Assembly (NCBI GenBank): GCA_028696365.1
Contig: JAQVHG010000085.1
Coordinates: 1-8,482 of the forward strand
Source: Methanofollis sp.
GTDB taxonomy: Archaea; Halobacteriota; Methanomicrobia; Methanomicrobiales; Methanofollaceae
Length of the DNA stretch: 8,482 bases
Direction: 5' to 3'
The translations under genes were made by a program, and so were the position numbers. This document shows, piece after piece, positions 1 through 6,045 of this stretch. Below the pieces are notes generated by a model, which searched no databases, was not told the origin of the DNA, and saw only the letters and a list, made by a program, of their open reading frames with translations. How positions within the stretch are numbered: the stretch's first letter is position 1; each line of letters starts with the position of its first letter.

Positions 1-3
1 GTC

Positions 4-32
4 CCCAAAAAAAGAATTTCAAAATTTTCCGC
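4..32 (-). terminator. U-rich transcription terminator after purQ
   Basis: Reading the minus strand just past the purQ stop codon, the sequence is A/T-rich and ends in an uninterrupted run of seven T (plus-strand A at 7-13). Archaeal RNA polymerase terminates at such U tracts, with or without a hairpin; I see no strong GC hairpin before it. It probably ends the cofG-purC-purS-purQ transcript. Confidence 0.5.
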
Positions 33-734
33 TTACTCGCGCTCTTCGATGCTCTTGATCATCCCGAGGAAGACCTTCTTCCCGTCGGCCGATCCGAGCA
101 CCTCTTCCGAAGCCCGTTCAGGATGGGGCATCATGCAGAGGATATTGCGGGCAGGCCCGCCGAGGACACCGGTGATGTTCTCCGCGGCGCCATTCGGGTT
201 CACAGCCGGAGTTACCTCCCCCTGCTCGTTGCAGAAACGGAACGCGACCTGTCCCTCGGCGTTGAGCCGTGTGAGCTCTTCTGGAGAGGCGACATAACGC
301 CCTTCCTTATGGGCGATCGGGATTCTAATCACCTCGCCCTTTTTAAAGAGCCTGGTGAACGGCGAGGTGTTCTCCTCGACCCGCAGGTAGACCGGTTTGC
401 AGATGAAGGTCGGGCTGGCATTCATTGTGAAGATGCCAGGCACCATCCCGCTCTCCGCCCCAATCTGGGCACCATTGCAGATCCCGAGGACCAGTCCACC
501 GGCCTGCGCATGCCTGATCACCGCGTCCATGATCCCGGTCCGTGCGGCGATCGCTCCTGCCCTGAGATAGTCACCGTAACTGAACCCGCCAGGGAGGACG
601 ACCGCGTCGTAGTCCTCTTTGAGTCCTTCCTTGTACCAGACAAGATCGCAGTCGACCCCGCAGACCTCGGAAATGACGTACTGGACGTCGCGGTCGCAGT
701 TGCTCCCCCCGAACTGGACCACCGCGAACTTCAT
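33..734 (-). CDS. purQ: Phosphoribosylformylglycinamidine synthase subunit PurQ (glutamine amidotransferase)
   Basis: PurQ is the glutaminase part of the three-subunit FGAM synthase (PurL, PurQ, PurS) of de novo purine synthesis. It hydrolyses glutamine and passes ammonia to PurL, which converts FGAR to FGAM with ATP in the cytoplasm. The 233-residue protein is a class I glutamine amidotransferase of normal length: Cys86 in GICNGAQ is the nucleophile, and His204 and Glu206 in the C-terminal MPHPE complete the triad. The N-terminus MKFAVVQFGGSNCD and the PGGFSYGDYLRAG segment (48-60) are typical of the family. A longer in-frame start exists at 791, but homologs begin at MKFAVV, and this ATG forms a 4-base ATGA overlap with the purS stop, so I chose 734. 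It is the last gene of its operon. No purL is present in the window. Confidence 0.95.
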   Translation of the reverse strand: MKFAVVQFGGSNCDRDVQYVISEVCGVDCDLVWYKEGLKEDYDAVVLPGGFSYGDYLRAGAIAARTGIMDAVIRHAQAGGLVLGICNGAQIGAESGMVPGIFTMNASPTFICKPVYLRVEENTSPFTRLFKKGEVIRIPIAHKEGRYVASPEELTRLNAEGQVAFRFCNEQGEVTPAVNPNGAAENITGVLGGPARNILCMMPHPERASEEVLGSADGKKVFLGMIKSIEERE

Positions 735-976
735 GCCAGTACCTCGACCTCGTAGCGGTGGATGACCGGGTTGGCGAGGAGCCGCTCGCACATCTGCCCG
801 ACCTCTGCATCTGCGGCCGCCCTGTCCTCAGCCTCCAGGGTGATGGTGAAGACCCGTGCCGTCGAGAGCCCTTCGGTCGCAAACCCGATGTTGGCGAGGG
901 CGTGCTGGATTGCACGCGCTTCGGGATCGAGCATCCCTTCCTTGAGTCCGATCGTGACCTTTGCAGTGAATTTCAT
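731..976 (-). CDS. purS: Phosphoribosylformylglycinamidine synthase subunit PurS
   Basis: PurS is the small accessory subunit that holds PurL and PurQ together and is thought to help ammonia pass between them. The 81-residue length and the opening MKFTAKVTIGLKEGMLDPEARAIQHAL are characteristic: the LKEGMLDPEA motif near residues 11-20 is followed by the conserved helix and a C-terminal strand ending in HRYEVEVLA. Its stop overlaps the purQ start (ATGA), which favours coupled translation in equal amounts. The start lies three bases after purC and has a clear Shine-Dalgarno sequence inside the end of purC. Confidence 0.94.
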   Translation of the reverse strand: MKFTAKVTIGLKEGMLDPEARAIQHALANIGFATEGLSTARVFTITLEAEDRAAADAEVGQMCERLLANPVIHRYEVEVLA

Positions 977-979
977 TCT

Positions 980-1690
980 TTACTCCTCCCCGATGAGTCT
1001 CTTGGCCACCTCGGCATAGGTGGCCATCACGTCACCCTTGTCAAAGCGGTAGACGTCCTTGTCCATTGAGGCATGGGTCTGTTTGTCCCACAGACGCATC
1101 GAGTCCATCGAGATCTCGTCTCCCAGCAGGATCTCGTCGCCGTGCCGACCGAACTCGAGTTTGAAGTCGACGAGGTCGAGTCCGATCGCATCGACCTGCG
1201 CCTTGAGCAGGTCGTTGATTATCAGGGCCGTCTGCTTCACTGCCTCGATCTCCTCTAATGTCATAAAACCGAGCGCCACGATGATCTCGTCGTTGATCAT
1301 CGGGTCGTGCCGCTTGTCATCCTTGTAGTCCAGAACGACCACCGCCGGGTTGAGGGGCGCGCCTTCCTCGAAAGGATAGTTGCGCACCAGCGAGCCAGCG
1401 GCGATGTTGCGGACGATCACCTCGACCGGGATCATCTTCAGCGGCCTGACGATCATCGTCCGCTCGTCCTCCATCCTCACAAAGTGTGTCTTGATCCCGT
1501 GCTCCTCCAGGTACCTGAAGAAGTACGCCGAGACCCTGGCATTGTACACTCCCTTGGAAGAGAGTTCGTCCTTCTTTGCACCGTCGAATGCGGTGATGTC
1601 GTCCCTGAACTTTACGATCAGTTCGTCAGGGTTTTCAGAGCGGAAGACGGACTTCGCCTTTCCGCAATAGATGGGTTCCTGTTCTGTCAC
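980..1690 (-). CDS. purC: Phosphoribosylaminoimidazole-succinocarboxamide synthase (SAICAR synthetase)
   Basis: PurC joins CAIR and aspartate with ATP to give SAICAR in purine synthesis. The 236-residue protein is the usual length for the single-domain bacterial/archaeal form. Visible landmarks are the ATP-binding loop GKAKSVF (10-16), DDITAFDGAKKDELSSKG (30-47), the substrate-site segment PVEVIVRNIAAGSL (88-101), LVDFKLEFG (173-181) and the metal/ATP-site LGDEISMDSMRLWD (189-202). Translation begins at GTG rather than ATG. This GTG shares a GTGA overlap with the cofG stop, which supports the start and suggests translational coupling. The gene sits between cofG and purS, so F420 precursor synthesis and purine synthesis share a transcript. 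Confidence 0.95.
   Translation of the reverse strand: MTEQEPIYCGKAKSVFRSENPDELIVKFRDDITAFDGAKKDELSSKGVYNARVSAYFFRYLEEHGIKTHFVRMEDERTMIVRPLKMIPVEVIVRNIAAGSLVRNYPFEEGAPLNPAVVVLDYKDDKRHDPMINDEIIVALGFMTLEEIEAVKQTALIINDLLKAQVDAIGLDLVDFKLEFGRHGDEILLGDEISMDSMRLWDKQTHASMDKDVYRFDKGDVMATYAEVAKRLIGEE
983..991 (-). promoter_or_regulatory. Strong Shine-Dalgarno site for purS
   Basis: On the minus strand GGGGAGGAG lies six bases before the purS ATG and forms the last sense codons of purC. It supports the purS start at 976 and shows that purS has its own ribosome site as well as its close coupling to purC. Confidence 0.7.
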
Positions 1691-2670
1691 AATGACCTCT
1701 CCTCAATTTCTCTCTGGAGTGTGTGGATAAGTGGGGCGATGGTATCTGAATACCATCCCATTTCGATGAACCTTGGATAGATACAGAGCCGTTCGCGCAG
1801 GTCTGCATCACCGACGATCTTCCTAAGCCTCTTGATCTGGGGCCAGGGGCGTTCAGGGTTGACATAGTCGATGGTGAGCGGCGAGACCCCGCCGAGGTCG
1901 TCGACCCCGCATCTGATGAGCGTCTCTGCATCGGCAAGGTTCGGGGGGATCTGAACGGTGACCTCCTTGGGGAGGATCTCACGGGCAAGGGCGATCGTCT
2001 CGGCCATCTCCTCAGTCGATGTCGGGGCGGCGCCTCCCATCTCTGTCCCCTCTTTCGGGCAGAAGTTCTGGATGATGACCTCCTGGATATGCCCGTACCG
2101 CCTTTGGATATCGGCGATCACCTCGAGCGACTCCTCGCGGTCGGCCGGAGTCTCGCCGATCCCGATGAGCAGACCGGTGGTGAACGGGATCCTGAGCTTG
2201 CCCGCCTCCTCGATCATCTCGATCCGCACTGCAGGATCCTTTCCTGGCGAGTTGCGGTGGGCCTGGAGTTTCGCGGTCGTCTCAAGCATCAGTCCCATGC
2301 TTGCATTCACCTCCTTGAAACGTTCGAGTTCTGCAGAGGTGAGGATGCCCGCGTTGGTGTGCGGCAGCACCCCGGCCTTGATGGCGTACAGGCAGAGGTC
2401 GTAACAATAGTCTAAAATATCGGCATAGCCGAGCGCGGCAAGGTGGTCGGAGAACCCTGGCACTTCCCCGGGGCGTTCCCCGAAGGTGAAGAGGGCTTCA
2501 GTGCACCCGAGGCGGGCGCCGACGTCGATGGTCCGGTGTGCCTCTTCGGGCGGCAGCACGCATCTCTCTCCTACCGCCTGCCTGAAACAGCAGTAGGCGC
2601 AGGCGTTCTGGCAGACGTTGGTGAGGGGAAGGAAGACGTTGCGTGAATAGGTGATCACCCTGCGGTGCAT
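1687..2670 (-). CDS. cofG: 7,8-didemethyl-8-hydroxy-5-deazariboflavin (FO) synthase subunit CofG
   Basis: CofG is a radical SAM enzyme. With CofH it makes FO, the deazaflavin chromophore of coenzyme F420, from a ribityl-diaminouracil/tyrosine-derived adduct; CofG carries out the second half, closing the deazaflavin ring. The 327-residue protein has the radical SAM cluster motif CX3CX2C at Cys20, Cys24 and Cys27 (CQNACAYC), preceded by NVFLPLTNV, typical of CofG. Further family segments are FTFGERPG (62-69), GLLIGIGET, VIIQNFCPKEGTEM and the C-terminal GGVSPLTIDYVNPERPWP. The ATG at 2670 is the likely start; a GTG four codons later cannot be excluded, and no strong ribosome site decides between them. 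cofG heads the operon, is divergent from cofC and overlaps purC by four bases. cofH is not in the window. Confidence 0.94.
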   Translation of the reverse strand: MHRRVITYSRNVFLPLTNVCQNACAYCCFRQAVGERCVLPPEEAHRTIDVGARLGCTEALFTFGERPGEVPGFSDHLAALGYADILDYCYDLCLYAIKAGVLPHTNAGILTSAELERFKEVNASMGLMLETTAKLQAHRNSPGKDPAVRIEMIEEAGKLRIPFTTGLLIGIGETPADREESLEVIADIQRRYGHIQEVIIQNFCPKEGTEMGGAAPTSTEEMAETIALAREILPKEVTVQIPPNLADAETLIRCGVDDLGGVSPLTIDYVNPERPWPQIKRLRKIVGDADLRERLCIYPRFIEMGWYSDTIAPLIHTLQREIEERSL

Positions 2671-2727
2671 GCAGGTACCATTCCCCTTCTACCTTCTTGT
2701 AACCTTCGCGAATAGGTGGTGCCCATG

Positions 2728-2764
2728 GAAATATCTGATGACAGATGCCTCTCTTGATCAGATG
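2728..2764 (-). promoter_or_regulatory. Candidate cofG promoter with repeated CATCTG / ATCTGAT half-sites
   Basis: The minus strand carries AGATATTT (2736-2729), a weak TATA-like sequence about 60 bases before the cofG ATG. Around and upstream of it lie repeated half-sites: ATCTGAT at plus 2733-2739 and its exact reverse complement ATCAGAT at 2757-2763 form an inverted repeat with a 17-base spacer, and CAGATG occurs directly repeated at 2742-2747 and 2759-2764. An inverted repeat overlapping a TATA region suggests an operator for a dimeric regulator. The placement is an inference; no regulator is identified. Confidence 0.3.
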
Positions 2765-2812
2765 TGGAGAGACCTGCTGGACGTCTCTCTCTATGGAGTG
2801 GTGTGCTGCGAT

Positions 2813-2842
2813 ACGAGTGGTCGCGGACGGCAACGCACTCGT
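2813..2842. repeat. Inverted repeat ACGAGTG...CACTCGT
   Basis: ACGAGTG (2813-2819) and its perfect reverse complement CACTCGT (2836-2842) are separated by 16 bases. If G2835 bulges out, GT at 2820-2821 also pairs with AC at 2833-2834, giving a nine-pair hairpin. It could be an operator or the first stem of a structured transcript. It lies about 200 bases before the cofC start. Confidence 0.35.
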
Positions 2843-2892
2843 CATGTCATGTTCGTCTATCGTCTATTGTGCCTCCTCGGCGCGATCGATGT

Positions 2893-3011
2893 GGGAAGGC
2901 GGAGTCGAGGGTTCTGAAGTTCAGTTCTCTTTAGGGGTTCAGGTCCCCGCTTCCCCAGGACGGTATGAGACCGACCCGGGTTTCCGGGGAATCCCATTCC
3001 GATTGCTTTTT
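2893..3011 (+). ncRNA. Candidate structured RNA with tRNA-like T-arm upstream of cofC
   Basis: Hand folding on the plus strand gives an outer stem GGGAAG (2893-2898) with CTTCCC (2950-2955). It encloses hairpin GAGGG/TTCTC (2907-2911 with 2925-2929, inner CTGA/TCAG) and a T-arm-like hairpin GGGG-TTCAGGT-CCCC (2934-2948). Then follow CGGT/ACCG (2961-2973), CCCGG/CCGGG (2975-2988), GGAAT/ATTCC (2988-3000) and a T5 run (3007-3011). As a tRNA it fails: about 65 bases long, no D-arm, no normal anticodon loop, and G instead of the near-invariant A at T-loop position 58. It may be a degenerate tRNA, a leader element for cofC or a small RNA ending at the T run. Base pairing was judged by eye only. 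Confidence 0.3.
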
Positions 3012-3038
3012 GCATCTATCTGGCCAACTCTCTCTGAA

Positions 3039-3683
3039 ATGGCCATAGACGCGATCATTCCATTCAAGCCGAAAAACCCCAAGACCCGCCTCTCCTGTGT
3101 CATGGAGCAGGCCGAGCGGGAGGCGTTCGCCCAAGCCATGCTCTCGGACGTCCTCGGCGCCGTCCGTGCGGCGGGGTGCGCCCCCACACTCATCAGCACC
3201 AGCCCCTTTGAACACCCGGCTGCCAGGGTTGTTGAGGATCCTGCAGGCCTCGATGACTCATTAAACCGTGTGCTTGCACAAGCGCAAGGGCCGGTCCTCA
3301 TCATCATGGCAGACCTCCCCCTCGCCACCCCTGAGGCGGTCAGGAGGATGGTCGAGACCGATGCCCAGATGGCGATCGCCCCTGGCCTCGGTGGGGGGAC
3401 GAACGCGATATTCGTGAAAGAGCCCTCCAGGTACCATGTCAACTACTATGGCGCAAGTTTCTGCAAACACATGGCGATCGCCGCCGAAGCGGGACTGACA
3501 TGCGAGGTCACCGACTCGTTCAGGCTTCACACCGACGTCGACGAAAAAGAGGATCTGGTTGAGGTTCTGATCCACGGCCGGGATTCAGCCGCCTGCAGGT
3601 GCCTCGAGTCACTCGGATTTGCCCTTTCCATCGAACGCGGCAGGGTCGGCGTGGAGCGCCGCGCCCATAAAGAGACACTCTGA
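3039..3683 (+). CDS. cofC: 2-phospho-L-lactate guanylyltransferase CofC
   Basis: CofC activates 2-phospho-L-lactate with GTP to form the guanylated phospholactate (LPPG) that CofD transfers to FO, giving F420-0. The 214-residue protein has the expected nucleotidyltransferase landmarks: IPFKPKNPKTRLS (7-19) at the GTP-binding N-terminus, IIMADLPLAT (88-97) with the DxP metal-site motif, APGLGGGTNAIFV (114-126), NYYGASFCKHMAIA (135-148) and FRLHTDVDEKEDLVEVLIHG (161-180). Its open frame extends upstream to 2745, but homologs start directly before the IPFKP strand, so the ATG at 3039 is chosen. It is the only plus-strand gene in the metabolic cluster, divergent from cofG. Its last 24 codons plus stop overlap, antiparallel, the end of the CofE-family gene. 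Confidence 0.93.
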   Translation: MAIDAIIPFKPKNPKTRLSCVMEQAEREAFAQAMLSDVLGAVRAAGCAPTLISTSPFEHPAARVVEDPAGLDDSLNRVLAQAQGPVLIIMADLPLATPEAVRRMVETDAQMAIAPGLGGGTNAIFVKEPSRYHVNYYGASFCKHMAIAAEAGLTCEVTDSFRLHTDVDEKEDLVEVLIHGRDSAACRCLESLGFALSIERGRVGVERRAHKETL

Positions 3684-4412
3684 CGCATCGATCGAAGGGA
3701 TCCCATATTCTTCGTTGAGTTCGATACCCGTGCCGCGCACCAGCACGGCCGGGACGCACTCGTCAGCCTCGCCCATCAGGAGTTCGGCGGCCGAGGCCAG
3801 ACAGTCGCCGACCGCGCGCTTGGTAACCTCGAGCTCGCGCCCGAAGAGGTCGCGCCGGCCAGTCTCGTCGACGACGGCCGAGAGCCCCGCGCACCCGATG
3901 GCGACGCCGCTGCACCCAAGTCGCATCGCGTGGGTGCGCGAGTCGATGACGAGCACCCCCACGTTGACACCGAGGCGGGTGTGCACCGCCGCCCTCACCT
4001 TTCCTGCCGAAGCATCAGGGTCGAGGGGCAGAGGTACGACCGTCCCCTTTGGGGTATTTGAGTGGTCCGTGCCGGCGTTCGGAAGGAGCGTGCCGTTCTT
4101 GAGGGTGAGCAGGAACCCAGGGATGCCGCCGACCACTCGATCGCTCTCCTGGAGGACCACCTCAGTGATCGCCGGGTCGATGGCATAGCGCGCGGCGAGC
4201 TGGCGCGCCTCCTCAGAGGGGACGACCTCGTCGAGACTGACTACCCGTCCTTCGGCCGTCGCCACCGCGGTCTCGGCGAGCAGGATGATGTCGCCGTCCT
4301 TGATCCCCTCGCATGGCGCGGCCTCTGCGGCTGCGATCACCTTCTCCCCGATGTCGTCGCCGTCCAGGACCATGCCGGTCTCCAGGGCATACACCGCATA
4401 CCATCGGCTCAT
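3609..4412 (-). CDS. Coenzyme F420-0:L-glutamate ligase (CofE) family protein; possible FolC2-like folate glutamyl ligase
   Basis: This 267-residue protein belongs to the CofE family, which adds gamma-linked glutamate to F420-0 using GTP. Seen: GDIILLAETAVATAEGRVVSL (40-60), VPSEEA, VLQESDRVV (86-94), PNAGTDHSN (111-119), VGVLVIDSRTHAMRLGCSGVAIGCAG (151-176), DLFGRELEVT (188-197) and LLMGEADE (211-218). Asp116 and Asp157 match the family's metal-binding aspartates. Two parts differ from CofE sequences I know: the N-terminal GIPLI-x-EGDD is replaced by a looser ETGMVLDGDD, and the TDTNGRPFR-type loop is IDSRTHAMR. CofE-family proteins (COG1478) also serve as dihydrofolate/folylpolyglutamate synthases (FolC2, described in Chlamydia). 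Being the last gene of a glyA-folD-folP-like operon fits that role. ATGA overlap with the gene before it; the tail from about residue 244 overlaps cofC. Family certain, substrate uncertain. Confidence 0.88.
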   Translation of the reverse strand: MSRWYAVYALETGMVLDGDDIGEKVIAAAEAAPCEGIKDGDIILLAETAVATAEGRVVSLDEVVPSEEARQLAARYAIDPAITEVVLQESDRVVGGIPGFLLTLKNGTLLPNAGTDHSNTPKGTVVPLPLDPDASAGKVRAAVHTRLGVNVGVLVIDSRTHAMRLGCSGVAIGCAGLSAVVDETGRRDLFGRELEVTKRAVGDCLASAAELLMGEADECVPAVLVRGTGIELNEEYGIPSIDASECLFMGAALHADPAAFDGKGKSE

Positions 4413-5218
4413 AACTCTTTCTCCATCTCCCTGACCACCAGGATGACATCCCTCGTGGCGGCGACGTCATGGGCCCTGACCATGTCGGCGTGTGGCAGGA
4501 GCCTGGTCGTGACCGCGAGGGTGGCGGCCAGCCGTTCCTCAGAGGGCCTGTCGATGAGGCCGCCGAGATAGGACTTTCTTGAGATTGCGATCAGGACCGG
4601 GTATCCAAGTTCCTGGAAACGGCCGAAGTGCCGGCAGAGGTCCCAGTCGTCGGCAAAGGTCCGTTCAGGGGTCCAGTTCCCGACGGCCGGGTCGAGGATG
4701 AGGTCGGCGATCCCGGCCTTCTCGGCCCGCACGACAACATCTTTGAGGACCGCAAGGGTCTCCTCGGTCCCGCGCGGGTCGCCGGGAAGTTTCTGTGCCG
4801 CCATCCCGATGACCGGGAGGCCTGAGTCGGCGGCGATCCCGGCGTACTTGGGGTTTGAAAGCCCGCTGATGTCGTTGATCACATGGACGTCGTGGCGCAG
4901 GCAGGCCTCCAGCACCTCTGGGTACATGGTGTCCACTGAGATGGTGATCCCTGAACCGTCGAGAGCTGAGAGGGCCGCGGTGATCCGATCGACCTCCTCC
5001 TCGATGGTGATCGGGACCGAGTGAGGGGCCGTGGACCGCGCCCCCAGATCGATGAGGTCGGCGCCTGTATCGATCATCTGGAAGGCGCGTTCTCGCACTG
5101 TCTCTTCAGGTACATATGAACCGGAAAAAAAAGATTCGGGGCTGCAGTTGATCACGCCCATCAGGCGGACCGGTGCCCCGCCCCCGACCTGCATTCTGTT
5201 TACTGTGCAGGGTTGCAT
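4409..5218 (-). CDS. folP: Dihydropteroate synthase-like protein (archaeal FolP family)
   Basis: A TIM-barrel pterin-binding enzyme of the dihydropteroate synthase family, which joins a 6-hydroxymethyl-dihydropterin diphosphate to an aminobenzoate: pABA for folate or, in methanogens, a ribofuranosyl-aminobenzene phosphate for methanopterin. Of 269 residues, conserved ones include Asn24 in MGVINCSPESFFSG (20-33), DLGARSTAP (57-65), Asp96 in ISVDT, Asn115 in INDISG, Asp176 in LILDPAVG, Lys215 in ISRKSYLGG (211-220) and RAHDV (248-252). Departures from bacterial FolP are STAP for STRP, AR for GE before ST, and no GFGK after LDP. Start: the ATG at 5218 overlaps folD by 19 bases and keeps a likely N-terminal strand (CTVNRMQVG); a second ATG at 5194 lies after the folD stop. 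Codons 29-32 contain an eight-T run. It is translationally coupled to the CofE-family gene. Confidence 0.88.
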   Translation of the reverse strand: MQPCTVNRMQVGGGAPVRLMGVINCSPESFFSGSYVPEETVRERAFQMIDTGADLIDLGARSTAPHSVPITIEEEVDRITAALSALDGSGITISVDTMYPEVLEACLRHDVHVINDISGLSNPKYAGIAADSGLPVIGMAAQKLPGDPRGTEETLAVLKDVVVRAEKAGIADLILDPAVGNWTPERTFADDWDLCRHFGRFQELGYPVLIAISRKSYLGGLIDRPSEERLAATLAVTTRLLPHADMVRAHDVAATRDVILVVREMEKEL

Positions 5219-6045
5219 GACATCGCCTGTGCCGCCTTGAGAGTATTCTCCATCAGGGTGGCGATGGTCATCGGCCCGACACCGCCGGGTACCGGGGTGA
5301 TGGCCGACGCCTTCTCGACCACCGCGTCGAAGTCTACATCTCCACAGAGTTTGCCATTCTCGTCGTGGTTGATCCCGACGTCGATGACCACGGCGCCCTC
5401 TTTGACCATCTCAGGGGTTACAAATCTAGCCTTGCCGATCCCTGAGACAAGGATGTCGGCCTGCTGCATGATCGCAGGGAGGTTCTGGGTCTTGGAGTGG
5501 CAGATCGTCACGGTCGCATCGGCGTTGAGGAGCAGGGCAGCCATCGGCCGTCCGACATCCACGCTCCGCCCGACGACGACGGCGTTCTTGCCAGCGAGCT
5601 CGATCCCGTGCTCAGCGAGCATTGTCATGATCCCCTGGGGGGTGCAGGGGACCAATTTTGGATGCCCAGAATACAGACGACCGATGCTGGTCGGGTGGAA
5701 CCCGTCCACGTCCTTTTCAGGAGAGACGGCGTCGATCACTGCCTGGGTGTCGACCTGCGGCGGGAGGGGGAGTTGGACCAGGATCCCAGAGACCTTTGGG
5801 TCCTTGTTGAACTTTTCTACGGCGGCGAGTACCTCTGCCGTCGTCGCCTCGACGGGGAGTTCAGCACCGACCGAGGTGATCCCGACCTTTTCGCAGGCCT
5901 TGTGTTTCATCCTGACGTACATATGGGAGGCGGGGTCGTCCCCTACCAGCACGGTGGCGAGGCAGGGACGGATGCCCGATTCCTTGATCTCTTCTGTGAG
6001 GAGTTCGAGCCTCTTTTCAGAGAGGATTTTGCCGTTGAGTATCAT
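5200..6045 (-). CDS. folD: Bifunctional methylenetetrahydrofolate dehydrogenase / methenyltetrahydrofolate cyclohydrolase FolD
   Basis: FolD oxidises 5,10-methylene-THF to methenyl-THF with NAD(P)+ and hydrolyses it to 10-formyl-THF, linking GlyA-made one-carbon units to formyl donors. The 281-residue length is normal. Key sites are Tyr43 and Lys47 in YVRMK (cyclohydrolase active site), GILVQLPLPP (87-96), KDVDGFHP (111-118), LVPCTPQGIM (131-140), the dinucleotide-binding GRSVDVGRPMAALL (159-172), CHSKT (182-186) and the C-terminal TPVPGGVGPMT (250-260). The last is a signature of the folate-binding family. FolD acts on folate rather than methanopterin in known cases, so it suggests this methanogen uses tetrahydrofolate for biosynthesis, as Methanosarcina barkeri does. 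The ATG overlaps the glyA stop as ATGA. Confidence 0.95.
   Translation of the reverse strand: MILNGKILSEKRLELLTEEIKESGIRPCLATVLVGDDPASHMYVRMKHKACEKVGITSVGAELPVEATTAEVLAAVEKFNKDPKVSGILVQLPLPPQVDTQAVIDAVSPEKDVDGFHPTSIGRLYSGHPKLVPCTPQGIMTMLAEHGIELAGKNAVVVGRSVDVGRPMAALLLNADATVTICHSKTQNLPAIMQQADILVSGIGKARFVTPEMVKEGAVVIDVGINHDENGKLCGDVDFDAVVEKASAITPVPGGVGPMTIATLMENTLKAAQAMSCNPAQ

Larger units (their letters stand above)
2671..3038. other. Divergent intergenic region between cofG and cofC
   Basis: These 368 bases contain no convincing gene. The plus-strand reading frame that enters cofC from 2745 is open here, but its translation does not resemble CofC until residue 1 at 3039. The region holds the cofG promoter candidate near 2728-2764, a 7-bp inverted repeat at 2813-2842, a tRNA-like folded segment at 2893-2956, three further short hairpins up to 3000, and a T5 tract at 3007-3011. 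I see no good Shine-Dalgarno sequence before cofC, so its mRNA may have a very short leader. Confidence 0.6.

Noticed and set aside
123..755. Long plus-strand open frame opposite purQ
   Set aside because: Antisense shadow of a GC-rich gene. The purQ, purS and purC frames carry full family motifs; the same applies to the long opposite-strand frames across purC, cofG, folD and glyA.
2892..2957. Functional tRNA gene
   Set aside because: Only a T-arm-like hairpin and an acceptor-like stem are present. There is no D-arm or anticodon arm with a 7-base loop, the length is about 65 bases, and the T-loop has G at position 58.
2745..3038. N-terminal extension of cofC in an open frame
   Set aside because: The frame is open, but the translation shows no CofC similarity until MAIDAIIPFKPKNPKTR at 3039, and the stretch contains structured noncoding sequence.
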